NCBI GenBank assembly: GCA_021325115.1
Contig: JAJPHU010000125.1
Span: 1-45,526, forward strand
From: Planctomycetota bacterium
GTDB lineage: Bacteria > Planctomycetota > Planctomycetia > Gemmatales > Gemmataceae
Direction: 5' to 3'
Length of the DNA stretch: 45,526 bases
Part shown: piece after piece, positions 24,232 to 31,789 of the stretch
How positions within the stretch are numbered: position 1 is the first letter of the stretch
Layout of the letters: each line of letters opens with the position of its first letter
Program-made: the position numbers and the translations under genes
The notes under the pieces: model-generated
What the model was told of the DNA's origin: nothing
Databases searched by the model: none
The model's input: the letters and a program-made list of their open reading frames with translations, nothing else

Positions 24232-25380
24232 TCAGCGGCTGACGAGACTAAGCGGCACAGTGGGCGTATCGTTGGCGATGCGCAGTTTTTGCTGGTACAC
24301 CAGCCGGCCAGCGGCATCCTGGGTATAGACGAGCCAGTTGCCGGCAGCCAGCGTGGTCTGAAAGTGTCCCGAACTGTCGGTCGTCAGGGCTTGCCGGCCA
24401 CCTTGCGCATCTGCACAGACGAAGATCACTTTCACGCCGGCCTGCGGCTGACGATCGGGCCGCACTACCTGGCCTTCGGTGTTATGCTTCGGTGCGGAGG
24501 TGATGCGGTCGAAGCGAACGCGCGGCTTGGGCGTCGGAGCGGCCGGCGGCACCGGCACCGGAGCTTGCAGCCGCGGTTGGCGATAGGCGGAGCCATCCGA
24601 ATTCGGCATGCGCGGGATGCGATAATTGTTCGAAGTGGCTCCCGCCTGTTCGGGCGGCAGCGGCTCGTTCGATCCCCCTTGCACGGCCGGCGGTGGAACA
24701 TTGGACTGCCCCGATACAGCAGGCGGAGCAGCGGTTGATCCTCCGGACACGCCCGGGGCCGGCACCATTGGCGTGCCTTGGACAGCCGGCGGCGGAGTGA
24801 CCGGCGTGCCTTGGACAGCCGGCGGCGGAGCAGCCGGGACCGCAGACGAAGGACACGGCGGGGCCGCTACCGGCGCGCCGATGGTCGTGGTGCAGCAGGT
24901 CGTTTGTGGCTCGTAATAAGTTACCTGCTGATAGGTAGTCACCGGCTGCAAGCAGCAGCGTTGCAGATAACTCGTCACCGGGCAACTCTGAGCACGCAGC
25001 CGATAGGTAGTCACGGGGCAAGCGACTTGTTGATAGCTGCACGTGCAGGGATCAAAGTAGCAGCTGTAGCGATAGCTGGTACAAGGCTCATAATAGTAGC
25101 TGGTACGATAAGTCGTGACCGGCTCCAGGTAGCAACTTTGCCGATAAGTAGTCACTGGCTGATAGTAGCAGCGCTGCACGTAGCGGGTGGTGCATTGTTG
25201 GCAACCGCCGCACGGGGCCGGCGCCGCAGCCGCCGGAGCCGGCACGGCGACATAATTGGAGCTTCGGCAATTATGGCAACACACCTGGAAGACATTGTTC
25301 CAGGCCGCAAAGGCGCTGCCGTTCGCCATTGCCAAGGCCGCCAGCGCGCAGCACCACACGGAACCCCACAAGGGTCTCAT
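24232..25380 (-). CDS. Secreted Tyr/Cys-rich repeat protein with C-terminal carboxypeptidase-regulatory-like domain
   Basis: This 382-aa protein starts at an ATG with AAGGAG upstream and has a signal peptide (CCALAALAMANGSAFA). Residues about 30-165 are repeats of a YxPVTTYRxSCYxEP type, rich in Tyr, Thr, Val and Cys (CYYQPVTTYRQSCYLEPVTT, YRTSYYYEPCTSYRYSC). Residues 170-240 are Pro-rich near-repeats (PPAVQGTPVTPPPAVQGTP). The C-terminal 80 residues form a carboxypeptidase-regulatory-like beta domain (GQVVRPDRQPQAGVKVIFVC, SSGHFQTTLAAGNWLVYT). Cys-rich repeat proteins with Tyr-Thr-Val motifs are associated with planctomycete cell envelopes, so a cross-linked wall or surface role is likely but inferred. 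Confidence 0.8.
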   Translation of the reverse strand: MRPLWGSVWCCALAALAMANGSAFAAWNNVFQVCCHNCRSSNYVAVPAPAAAAPAPCGGCQQCTTRYVQRCYYQPVTTYRQSCYLEPVTTYRTSYYYEPCTSYRYSCYFDPCTCSYQQVACPVTTYRLRAQSCPVTSYLQRCCLQPVTTYQQVTYYEPQTTCCTTTIGAPVAAPPCPSSAVPAAPPPAVQGTPVTPPPAVQGTPMVPAPGVSGGSTAAPPAVSGQSNVPPPAVQGGSNEPLPPEQAGATSNNYRIPRMPNSDGSAYRQPRLQAPVPVPPAAPTPKPRVRFDRITSAPKHNTEGQVVRPDRQPQAGVKVIFVCADAQGGRQALTTDSSGHFQTTLAAGNWLVYTQDAAGRLVYQQKLRIANDTPTVPLSLVSR

Positions 25381-25701
25381 GGCACAATCTCCTTACCATC
25401 GGGTTTGCTAAGGGGGCCTCTAGTCTGCTCCAGCACACACTGGAGAGCACCACGAAACCTCTTCTCTGCTTCGGCGCACCCGTGGTTCACGCCGATCACA
25501 TCTTTATCCTTAATGGCATGAAATCATCTATCAAGAGAAGAGAGCGCCTATCAGAACAGGAAATTCCTAACGTGGCTGTTACAATTGACAGGTTCGCTAA
25601 AGTCAACAATAACAACGACGCCAGCCCGCCGCGCCAGCAAGAAGAAGAGATACTCTTGTTGGCGCGGCGGGCTGGTGGACGGAGGGACGTACAGCTGCAA
25701 C
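25381..25701. other. Intergenic region: upstream of wall-type gene plus tpx terminator
   Basis: These 320 bases contain the upstream region of the minus-strand Tyr/Cys-rich gene on the left and the downstream hairpin of tpx on the right. No protein gene is supported; ORF 25585-26505 runs antisense through tpx. No clear promoter hexamers were identified. Confidence 0.45.
25621..25675. terminator. Strong 21-bp hairpin downstream of tpx
   Basis: CCAGCCCGCCGCGCCAGCAAG and CTTGTTGGCGCGGCGGGCTGG are reverse complements except for one G-U position, with a 13-base loop. It lies about 27 bases beyond the minus-strand tpx stop and fits a terminator. The symmetric core CCCGCCGCGCCA/TGGCGCGGCGGG is of the dispersed-palindrome style seen elsewhere here. 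Confidence 0.7.
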
Positions 25702-26226
25702 TTAACCGGCGACGCTCTTGATAGCGGCCAGTGCCGCATCATAATTGGGATGGGACGTGACTTCCGGCACATACTCAACATAAGTGATGGTGCCGTTCTT
25801 ATCGACGACAAAGACAGCCCGGCTCAACAGCGGCAACGGCAGTCCTTCGATGAGGACGCCGTAATTCTGGCCGAACGAATGATTATGCACGTCCGACAAT
25901 GTTTGCATGTTGGCGATGTTTTCGGTCGTGCAGAAGCGCTTCTGCGCAAACGGCAAATCGAGGCTAATCGTGTAGCAGGCCAGCTTGTCTTTGTAGGAGG
26001 CGAGCGCCTCATCGAACTTGTGCGTTTGCTGGTTGCACACGGGCGTATCCAACGATGGCACCACGCTGAACAGACGCGGCTTGGCTGGCGTCTTATCCAG
26101 GGTGACGAGTTCCAGGCTGCTGTTCAGGCAAGTGAAATTCGGCGCCTTGTCGCCAGCCTTGAGCTGCGGACCAACGAGGGTCTGCGGATTACCCTTGAAC
26201 GTGACCGCGTTTTGACGTTTCTGCAT
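25702..26226 (-). CDS. tpx: Thiol peroxidase (Tpx-type peroxiredoxin)
   Basis: This 174-aa protein starts at the ATG at 26226 (MQKRQNAVTFKGNP) with GAGGAG upstream; the tracked ORF is longer without support. The Tpx start motif VTFKGNPQTLVGPQLKAGD is clear. The peroxidatic Cys sits in PSLDTPVCNQQTHKF and the resolving Cys in AQKRFCTTENI, about 34 residues later, as in atypical two-Cys Tpx. It reduces hydrogen peroxide and alkyl peroxides with thioredoxin. No signal peptide is present, so it is cytoplasmic, unlike the exported peroxiredoxin at 23409. It appears monocistronic, with a strong hairpin after it. Confidence 0.92.
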   Translation of the reverse strand: MQKRQNAVTFKGNPQTLVGPQLKAGDKAPNFTCLNSSLELVTLDKTPAKPRLFSVVPSLDTPVCNQQTHKFDEALASYKDKLACYTISLDLPFAQKRFCTTENIANMQTLSDVHNHSFGQNYGVLIEGLPLPLLSRAVFVVDKNGTITYVEYVPEVTSHPNYDAALAAIKSVAG

Positions 26227-26598
26227 GGGAGCTCCTCTCATCAGGGGAAGGGACACGTTACCAACTCGGTCAAAATATGCCTTGCTTCCGCAAACGTCAA
26301 ACCTTGCCTGATTTTTGGTCCCTGCCAACCGCAGGGCAAACGGGCAGCTTGCCCTGTAGCTCGGGTGTCCCTCTGGATTTTGGCGAGCGAGGTTGCGTCA
26401 ACTCCCGAGGAGGTTTTTCTACTCTCTCCCCTACCAGGGGGAGGAAAAAGACCACTCACACGTAAGCCCTCCGACACGCCCAAATCGAGAGAGACACCCC
26501 TGTAGCTCTTGCCGTTAGCGGCCGGATTTGGTGAGGAGAACGTCGAGATGTTTGGGCGTGCGTATGGCAGCGGGATCGCACTTGACTATCATTAAATA
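26227..26598. other. Intergenic region filled with palindromic repeats
   Basis: The gap between tpx and the acyltransferase-like gene holds a small hairpin (CAGGGCAA/TTGCCCTG, 26332-26356) followed by composite repeat copy B (26363-26500). I see no gene; the remaining bases to 26598 are unassigned. Confidence 0.55.
26363..26500. repeat. Composite dispersed repeat, copy B (MITE-like with terminal inverted repeats)
   Basis: Termini GGGTGTCCCTCTGGATTTTG and CAAATCGAGAGAGACACCCC are imperfect inverted repeats. Internal blocks (GTTGCGTCAACTCCCGAGGA, TTTTTCTACTC, CTCCCCTACCAGGGGGAG, ACGTAAGCCCTCC) match copy A at 9682-9875 in reverse orientation and the same order. The size of about 140 bases and the absence of an ORF suggest a non-autonomous mobile or fossil element. 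Confidence 0.65.
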
Positions 26599-27750
26599 CT
26601 AAAGCCGTAGAAAAATCTGATTCTTCTCCAGATGGCGGACGAAGAGGCAGCAGACGGCAAGGAACAGAGCGAACGCAACCAGGACGAACCACAAGGGCGC
26701 ATCCGCAGGTGCATAGGGCTTGATAGCGTCATCAACCAGGCCGTGAATAATGTAGGCGGCCAGAGCATTGCTGCCTAAAGTGGCGAAGAGTCCTAGCCGC
26801 AGCCGGCCGCGGTCGCAAGCCAGGGCGAAAAGAGCATACAGCGCTAGTGCGAAGCCGGCCGCGAAGGTCTGGTAGGAGACGCTGCCGGAGCGCTGGCTCA
26901 TCGACCACAGGTTGACCGGCCGCGACGGCGGCACGAACGGTGGCTCGACCAGCCAGGAGCGGATGTCCGGCCCGGCGCTATTGGGCGGCGTCACCCGGTT
27001 CAGGCAGGCCAGGGCGTAACCCAGCAGCATCAGGACCGTTCCCCAGACCAGCAGCCGTCCGACCGGCACCCGGGGATGTGCGGCGGTTACCAGGTCGTAA
27101 GCGAGCGAGCCAGTCAAGAGGGGAATGGCCCAGCTCAAAAAGCCAAGCGGGCCGCCATCAATCCCTTTAGGGGTGGTATTGACCCATTCGTAATAATTCC
27201 AATCGATGTAGAACGGCCAGCCCGACAGGCCAGCGGATAAATAGAGGTGCGCCAGACCGGAGAAACAGGCGAAGGCGATCTGAACCGCCGGCCGGGCGGC
27301 CATCACCGGCAGGACCCAAAGGGACGTTACACCGATATGGGTCAGCGTCTGAAACGGGCTGCGCTTGAATGCCTTGAGCCAGTCCCAGCCATCGAGCTGA
27401 CGCAGTGCGCTCCAGCTTTTGACGCCGCCATCGAGATGGTAAAGCACCAGGCCCAACAGAATTAGCCCCAGGCTGCGACGGAAGACGTGCAGATAGGCGG
27501 CCCGCGCCCCTTCGCGTTCCAGACGCCGCCGAAGTGTCAGCCGGTAGGCAAACCCCACCGCGAAGAAGAACTGCGGCATGATCGTATCGGCGTAGCTGCA
27601 ATAAGTATGATGATGCTTGAGGACCGGCAGAATGGAGCCGATCGCCGCGAAGCCGCTGATGAAATTGACCAGGAACATCCCCAGCACGGTATAACCGCGG
27701 AACTGATCGAGCGACACGATGCGTCCTGTTGGCGTGTTTTTTGGGCTCAT
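26599..27750 (-). CDS. Multi-spanning membrane protein, heparan-glucosaminide N-acetyltransferase-like (DUF5009/DUF1624 type)
   Basis: This 383-aa protein starts at the ATG at 27750 (MSPKNTPTGRIVSLDQFRGY). RIVSLDQFRGYTVLGMFLVN is the signature of this acyltransferase-like family (RxxSLDxxRGxxV). About ten hydrophobic segments follow, for example SLGLILLGLVLYHLDGG, LLVWGTVLMLLGYALACL and FALALYALFALACD. The end, LGSNALAAYIIHGLVDDAIK, matches the family's TLGxNALxxYxxH motif. Family members transfer acetyl groups across the membrane to sugars; the acceptor here is unknown, though a cell-surface glycan is plausible. The start region has only a weak ribosome site (GGAATG). Confidence 0.8.
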   Translation of the reverse strand: MSPKNTPTGRIVSLDQFRGYTVLGMFLVNFISGFAAIGSILPVLKHHHTYCSYADTIMPQFFFAVGFAYRLTLRRRLEREGARAAYLHVFRRSLGLILLGLVLYHLDGGVKSWSALRQLDGWDWLKAFKRSPFQTLTHIGVTSLWVLPVMAARPAVQIAFACFSGLAHLYLSAGLSGWPFYIDWNYYEWVNTTPKGIDGGPLGFLSWAIPLLTGSLAYDLVTAAHPRVPVGRLLVWGTVLMLLGYALACLNRVTPPNSAGPDIRSWLVEPPFVPPSRPVNLWSMSQRSGSVSYQTFAAGFALALYALFALACDRGRLRLGLFATLGSNALAAYIIHGLVDDAIKPYAPADAPLWFVLVAFALFLAVCCLFVRHLEKNQIFLRL

Positions 27751-27829
27751 GGTTTCATTCCATCCATAGGCGAACGGCCAGCATCCGCCGACTGGTGGGG
27801 GCGACCAGCCGGTGGACGCCGCCGTTTGT

Positions 27830-28309
27830 CTATTTGCTCCTCTTACGCTGTTGTTGAGCCAGAACGGCTTCATTTTTTTTGGCCTGGGCAGCGCTAATGG
27901 TAAGCTCGAACGGCGGCAGCTTATTCGTGCCCTTTTCCACGTGCGCTGTCAGGCCAGAGGTTTCGGCCTTGGCATACTTGTTGCCGAACTTGTCCGGTCC
28001 CCAATGCTTGCCGTGCCGATACGCCGGCCATTCCGCTGTCACCCGGTAGTCGCCAGCCGGAGCGCCATCCTTGGTGCTGTATGTCTCCACAACAAAGGAG
28101 CCATCCTCTTCCGTCCACGCCTGGGGTACAATCGCTCTCTCTTTGTCCCCCCAGTCGCCTAAGTGATAGAAGACCAGCCGCACTCCTTTGGCGGGCTGAC
28201 CATTGACCAAGACCTGTCCGGAAACCGGAAAGGGCGGATGAGCGCCATACTTGCTGTTGCTACAGGAGATCAAACATAGGCAAAGACAGATGCTGCCCAG
28301 GTATCTCAT
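27830..28309 (-). CDS. Small lipoprotein with carboxypeptidase-regulatory-like domain
   Basis: This 159-aa protein starts at the ATG at 28309, with GAGGAGCG upstream. The lipobox is CLCLISCSNS, giving a lipid-attached Cys. The body is a beta-sandwich typical of planctomycete lipoproteins: PVSGQVLVNGQPAKGVRLVF, WTEEDGSFVVETYSTKDGAP and GDYRVTAEWP. A Lys/Gln-rich helical tail ends the protein. It starts 14 bases after the DUF1559 stop on the same strand, a pairing seen repeatedly in planctomycete genomes and presumably reflecting co-expression at the cell surface. Molecular role unknown. Confidence 0.82.
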   Translation of the reverse strand: MRYLGSICLCLCLISCSNSKYGAHPPFPVSGQVLVNGQPAKGVRLVFYHLGDWGDKERAIVPQAWTEEDGSFVVETYSTKDGAPAGDYRVTAEWPAYRHGKHWGPDKFGNKYAKAETSGLTAHVEKGTNKLPPFELTISAAQAKKNEAVLAQQQRKRSK

Positions 28310-28323
28310 GGTTCGCTCCTCTC

Positions 28324-29442
28324 TCAATACGATGGGATCGGCAAGCCGTCTCCGTACATGACCAGCATCAAGGCGACATTGGTGGCAATGCTTGCCGAGA
28401 CGAACTCGACGTGGCCGTCGGCGTAGAGGAAATTGGCCCCGCCGGTATGGAAGGCGAAGAAGCCGCCGCCTGTATTGGAGCAATTGATGATGCAGGGACC
28501 GTGGTTCCCCGGATTCATGCCCGTGTAATCGTTGCCAGTGATCCACCAATCACCGTTGTTTTCGTCTGCCCAACCTAAGCCGGAGACACTCAAGCCTTGG
28601 CCGCACAGTGCCGCCGTGGTGGGGCCAAGGGACCGGGGGCCGGCAACATAAACGTTGGGAGCGCCGCCTGCCTCACCCACCATCCAGGTGTTGGAAGTGC
28701 CATCGGTAATCATCATGATCGAGACGGGCTTATCATCGTTCAGGATGCCATGTTCTTCACCGACGGCGCCGAGGCCATAAGTGCCCCTCATGCCGCCTGT
28801 GGTGCCACTTGCAGGTACATAATCGGTGACCGCTACGGTCCAACTTTGGGCACCCGCCATAGGCAGGTCATTGACCTGGTTGGAGCAACCTTGAGCTGTC
28901 CAGGTGTCCGTGTACACCGCATTCGGTGGGCCGGGCGAAGAGGGACAGCGGTAAACCTTCAGAGGTGTGGCTGCGGGGTTGAGAGTGGGGTCGATATTAT
29001 TCGTGTTGTTGGGAGGGTTGTTGAAAAGCAAGGGCGAGGAAGGGCCAAGGGCGTCCGGGGGAGCATTGTTGAAACGTACGCCGCCGCCCTGGCCGATGAT
29101 ATTGGCGACATTAAACCTATTGTACAGGTTTTGTTGTTCGAGGTAAGGTAAAAGATAGACGCCCCAGGGCAGAGAGTAATAGGTACCGCCACTGCCGCTG
29201 TAGTCATCGCTCCCTCCCCACGGGAATATCTGATTGATGCTGTGGTAGTTGTGGAAGGCCAAACCAAGTTGTTTGAGGTTATTGGTACAACTCATGCGGG
29301 CGGCGGCCTCGCGGACCTTTTGCACCGCCGGTAAGAGCAGACCAATGAGGATAGCGATGATGGCAATCACCACCAACAGCTCGATGAGCGTGAACGCACG
29401 CCTACCTCGCCCACGAGAACTTTGTACCACACTGTACCGCAT
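28324..29442 (-). CDS. DUF1559 prepilin-type protein
   Basis: This 372-aa protein has a type IV pilin-like N-terminus ([16 protein letters not shown]) with the prepilin peptidase site, followed by [20 protein letters not shown], the start of DUF1559. The C-terminal H-X-DG signature is present ([20 protein letters not shown]). RBS GAGGAG lies nine bases before the ATG. Family members are abundant in planctomycetes and are probably processed and displayed by a type II secretion or pilus-like system as pseudopilins with a large globular domain. It is transcribed with the downstream lipoprotein. Ligand unknown. Confidence 0.92.
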   Translation of the reverse strand: MRYSVVQSSRGRGRRAFTLIELLVVIAIIAILIGLLLPAVQKVREAAARMSCTNNLKQLGLAFHNYHSINQIFPWGGSDDYSGSGGTYYSLPWGVYLLPYLEQQNLYNRFNVANIIGQGGGVRFNNAPPDALGPSSPLLFNNPPNNTNNIDPTLNPAATPLKVYRCPSSPGPPNAVYTDTWTAQGCSNQVNDLPMAGAQSWTVAVTDYVPASGTTGGMRGTYGLGAVGEEHGILNDDKPVSIMMITDGTSNTWMVGEAGGAPNVYVAGPRSLGPTTAALCGQGLSVSGLGWADENNGDWWITGNDYTGMNPGNHGPCIINCSNTGGGFFAFHTGGANFLYADGHVEFVSASIATNVALMLVMYGDGLPIPSY

Positions 29443-29663
29443 GGGACTATCTCCTCAGAAGGGAAACCCGGTTATGTTGGCTTCAGCGGTTTTTCATCGA
29501 GAGGATGCTGCCGCTGTTATCACGCGCATCACTTCTGAATCTGCTGACACAATACTAGAGAATGTGCAATCAAGCGTACTTGTCCGATCCTCCTCAGTCA
29601 ATTGAGATTGAACACATTTTTTCTTAGATCTTTTATCATTACGGCAGGCACCTCGACGGAGAC

Positions 29664-30869
29664 TCAAAACGCTGCCCGCAAGATGCCTTCCAGATCGTCT
29701 ACCGTCACGGGGCGCGGATTGACACGCAGAATGCGCTGGATGGCGAACGCCTTTTCGGCCAAAGGGCGCAATTGCGATTCTGTTACTCCAATATCCCGCA
29801 AACGCAGTGGAATGCCGATATCCCGCCGCAATTGCTCGACGGCGGTAATGGCGGCCTCGGCGGCTTCGGCCTCGCCTTTGCCTTCCACGTTGGCGCCGAG
29901 CAAGCGTGCGATGACGGCGAAATGACGGCGGCGTACCGGCAGATTGTAACGCATGACGAAGGGCAGCAGCAGCCCGTTACCGGCCCCGTGCGAGCAGTGT
30001 GTGGCGCCGCCGACCGGATACTCCAGAGCATGGACCGCGGCGACGCCGACGTTCGAGAACGCCAGGCCAGCCAGCGTCGCGGCCAGGGCCATGCCTTCAC
30101 GAGCCTCGACATCGGCGCCGTGGGCAACGGCACGGCGGAGATATTGGCCGATCAACGCGATCGCTTTCTCCGCGAACATCTCGCCCAAAGGATGGCCGCC
30201 CTGATAGACAGAACGCTCGCCGTGAGGCAGCGGAAAATAGGCGTTGTCCACAGCGGTGTAGGCTTCGATGGCATGTGTCAGAGCATCGATGCCGCTGTCC
30301 GCCGTCACCTTGGGCGGACACGATACAGTCAGCAGCGGATCGACCACGGCCAGGCGTGGCCGCAAATAATTGCTCAGGATGCCGACCTTGATCTTGTGCT
30401 CGCTATCGGTCAGCACGGCGGCGGCGGACACTTCCGAGCCGGTGCCAGCCGTGGTCGGTAGACAAATAAGCGGCAGGACCGGGCCGGGCACCTTGTCATC
30501 GCCGGCATAATCGAGCGACTGGCCGCCGTGTTGCAGGATGGCGGCGGTGATCTTGGCCAGGTCCATGTTGCTGCCGCCACCGAGGCCGAGTACCGCATCG
30601 GGACGGAAAGCGCGGCCCACCGCGATGGCCGCATCGGCGACGCGCGTCGAGGGCTCTGGCTCGCCCTCAGAAAATATTTCGACGACAACGCCCGCTTCAC
30701 TGAGGGACACATGGATCGGCTCGACCAGGCCGGTCTTAACGAGAACAGGATCGGTAACAATCAGAATGCGGCGTGCGCCGAGGCGACGGGCAAGATCGCC
30801 AAGCTGTTGCGTGGCATATCGGCCGAAAAGCAATTGGCCGGCGGAGTGGAACGTCCAGGTGGTACGCAT
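29664..30869 (-). CDS. Iron-containing alcohol dehydrogenase
   Basis: This 401-aa protein starts at the ATG at 30869, with AAGGAG upstream; the longer tracked ORF adds repeat-encoded sequence. The NAD-binding glycine motif is LGLGGGSNMDLAK, followed by PTTAGTGSEVSAAAVLTD. The metal ligands lie in DSGIDALTHAIEAYT (Asp, His) and in VHALEYPVGGATHCSHGAGNG (two His), matching group III Fe-dependent ADHs. It oxidises an alcohol or reduces an aldehyde with NAD(P); specificity is not evident. It stands alone between the DUF1559 promoter region and mogA. The 221 bases to the DUF1559 start hold no further gene. Confidence 0.9.
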   Translation of the reverse strand: MRTTWTFHSAGQLLFGRYATQQLGDLARRLGARRILIVTDPVLVKTGLVEPIHVSLSEAGVVVEIFSEGEPEPSTRVADAAIAVGRAFRPDAVLGLGGGSNMDLAKITAAILQHGGQSLDYAGDDKVPGPVLPLICLPTTAGTGSEVSAAAVLTDSEHKIKVGILSNYLRPRLAVVDPLLTVSCPPKVTADSGIDALTHAIEAYTAVDNAYFPLPHGERSVYQGGHPLGEMFAEKAIALIGQYLRRAVAHGADVEAREGMALAATLAGLAFSNVGVAAVHALEYPVGGATHCSHGAGNGLLLPFVMRYNLPVRRRHFAVIARLLGANVEGKGEAEAAEAAITAVEQLRRDIGIPLRLRDIGVTESQLRPLAEKAFAIQRILRVNPRPVTVDDLEGILRAAF

Positions 30870-30944
30870 GATGAACTCCTTTATTTGTACTAATGAGTTA
30901 GCAGAAGAAACTCCCTCGCCTCCAAGAGGGGAAGGGTTTGGTCC

Positions 30945-31047
30945 GCTAGAGCGCATTGCAAGTAGGTGTAGCGGCTATAGGTCTTCCTCCCTCCCCCACA
31001 AGGGGGGAAGGAGAAAAACGCTACACCCGCTTGCAATACGCTCTAGC
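30945..31047. repeat. MITE-like palindrome with 29-bp imperfect arms
   Basis: GCTAGAGCGCATTGCAAGTA plus GGTGTAGCG is mirrored by CGCTACACCCGC plus TTGCAATACGCTCTAGC with three mismatches. The centre contains CCCTCCCCCACAAGGGGGGA, the same core found in other composite elements. It lies between the ADH start and mogA, so it is in a divergent upstream region. Confidence 0.7.
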
Positions 31048-31102
31048 CCTAAGAGTATAGCAGGCTGGTAAGAGTATAATCGAAAGGAGGAGAATGTTCA
31101 CC

Positions 31103-31642
31103 ATGAGCACCAATCAAGCGATTCGTATTGGCATTGTCACGGTATCCGACCGGGCCAGCCGCGGCGAATACGAGGACCGCGGCGGGCCAGCCATTCGGGC
31201 TTGCCTGGAAGAAATCCTGTCGTGCGCCTGGGAGGCGGTGCCGCGCCTCATCGCCGATGAGCAGCCGCTTATCGAGGCAACGTTGAAGGAATTGTGCGAT
31301 CACGAAAACTGCTGTCTGGTGGTAACGACTGGCGGCACAGGACCGGCGCGGCGTGACGTGACGCCGGAAGCGACCGAAGCGGTGTGCGACAAGCTGCTCG
31401 ACGGTTTCGGCGAATGGATGCGCGCGGTGTCGCTGAAAGTCGTGCCCACGGCGATCCTGTCGCGGCAGATTGCCGGCATCCGCGGCCGCTCGTTGATTGT
31501 TAATCTGCCAGGCAAACCCAGCGCCATCCGCGATTGTCTGCTGGCGGTGTTCCCGGCCATCCCCTATTGCATCGATCTGCTCGAAGGTCCCTATCTGACG
31601 ACCAACGAGGCCGTGGTCAAGGCGTTTCGACCGAAAGCATAA
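31103..31642 (+). CDS. mog: Molybdopterin adenylyltransferase (MogA/MoaB family)
   Basis: This 179-aa protein starts at the ATG at 31103 or 31094; the Shine-Dalgarno AAGGAGG is very close to the first, so the second is preferred. Motifs are IGIVTVSDRASRGEYEDRGG, LVVTTGGTGPARRDVTPEAT (MPT-binding loop and catalytic acidic residues) and LIVNLPGKPSAIRDCL. The enzyme adenylylates molybdopterin before molybdenum insertion in molybdenum cofactor synthesis. No other moa/moe gene is in the window. A short GGGCAAGC/GCTTGCCC hairpin follows the stop. MoaB-type proteins share the fold, so the exact subfamily is uncertain. Confidence 0.88.
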   Translation: MSTNQAIRIGIVTVSDRASRGEYEDRGGPAIRACLEEILSCAWEAVPRLIADEQPLIEATLKELCDHENCCLVVTTGGTGPARRDVTPEATEAVCDKLLDGFGEWMRAVSLKVVPTAILSRQIAGIRGRSLIVNLPGKPSAIRDCLLAVFPAIPYCIDLLEGPYLTTNEAVVKAFRPKA

Positions 31643-31653
31643 GGGCGTCTGCA

Positions 31654-31674
31654 GGGCAAGCTGCCCGCTTGCCC
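31654..31674. terminator. Short hairpin after the mog gene
   Basis: GGGCAAGC and GCTTGCCC pair around a five-base loop about ten bases after the stop. The core is shared with the palindrome before rpiA and the hairpin near 26332. Confidence 0.5.
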
Positions 31675-31789
31675 GAACAGGAACACGCGAGCAGCTTGCC
31701 CCGGATTGGGCGGAAAAAAGGTTCCTCCTCTGGCGTTTTGCGCGTAAGATAAATCGTCGAGGGATTTCACAGTCAGGCGAGACTCCATC

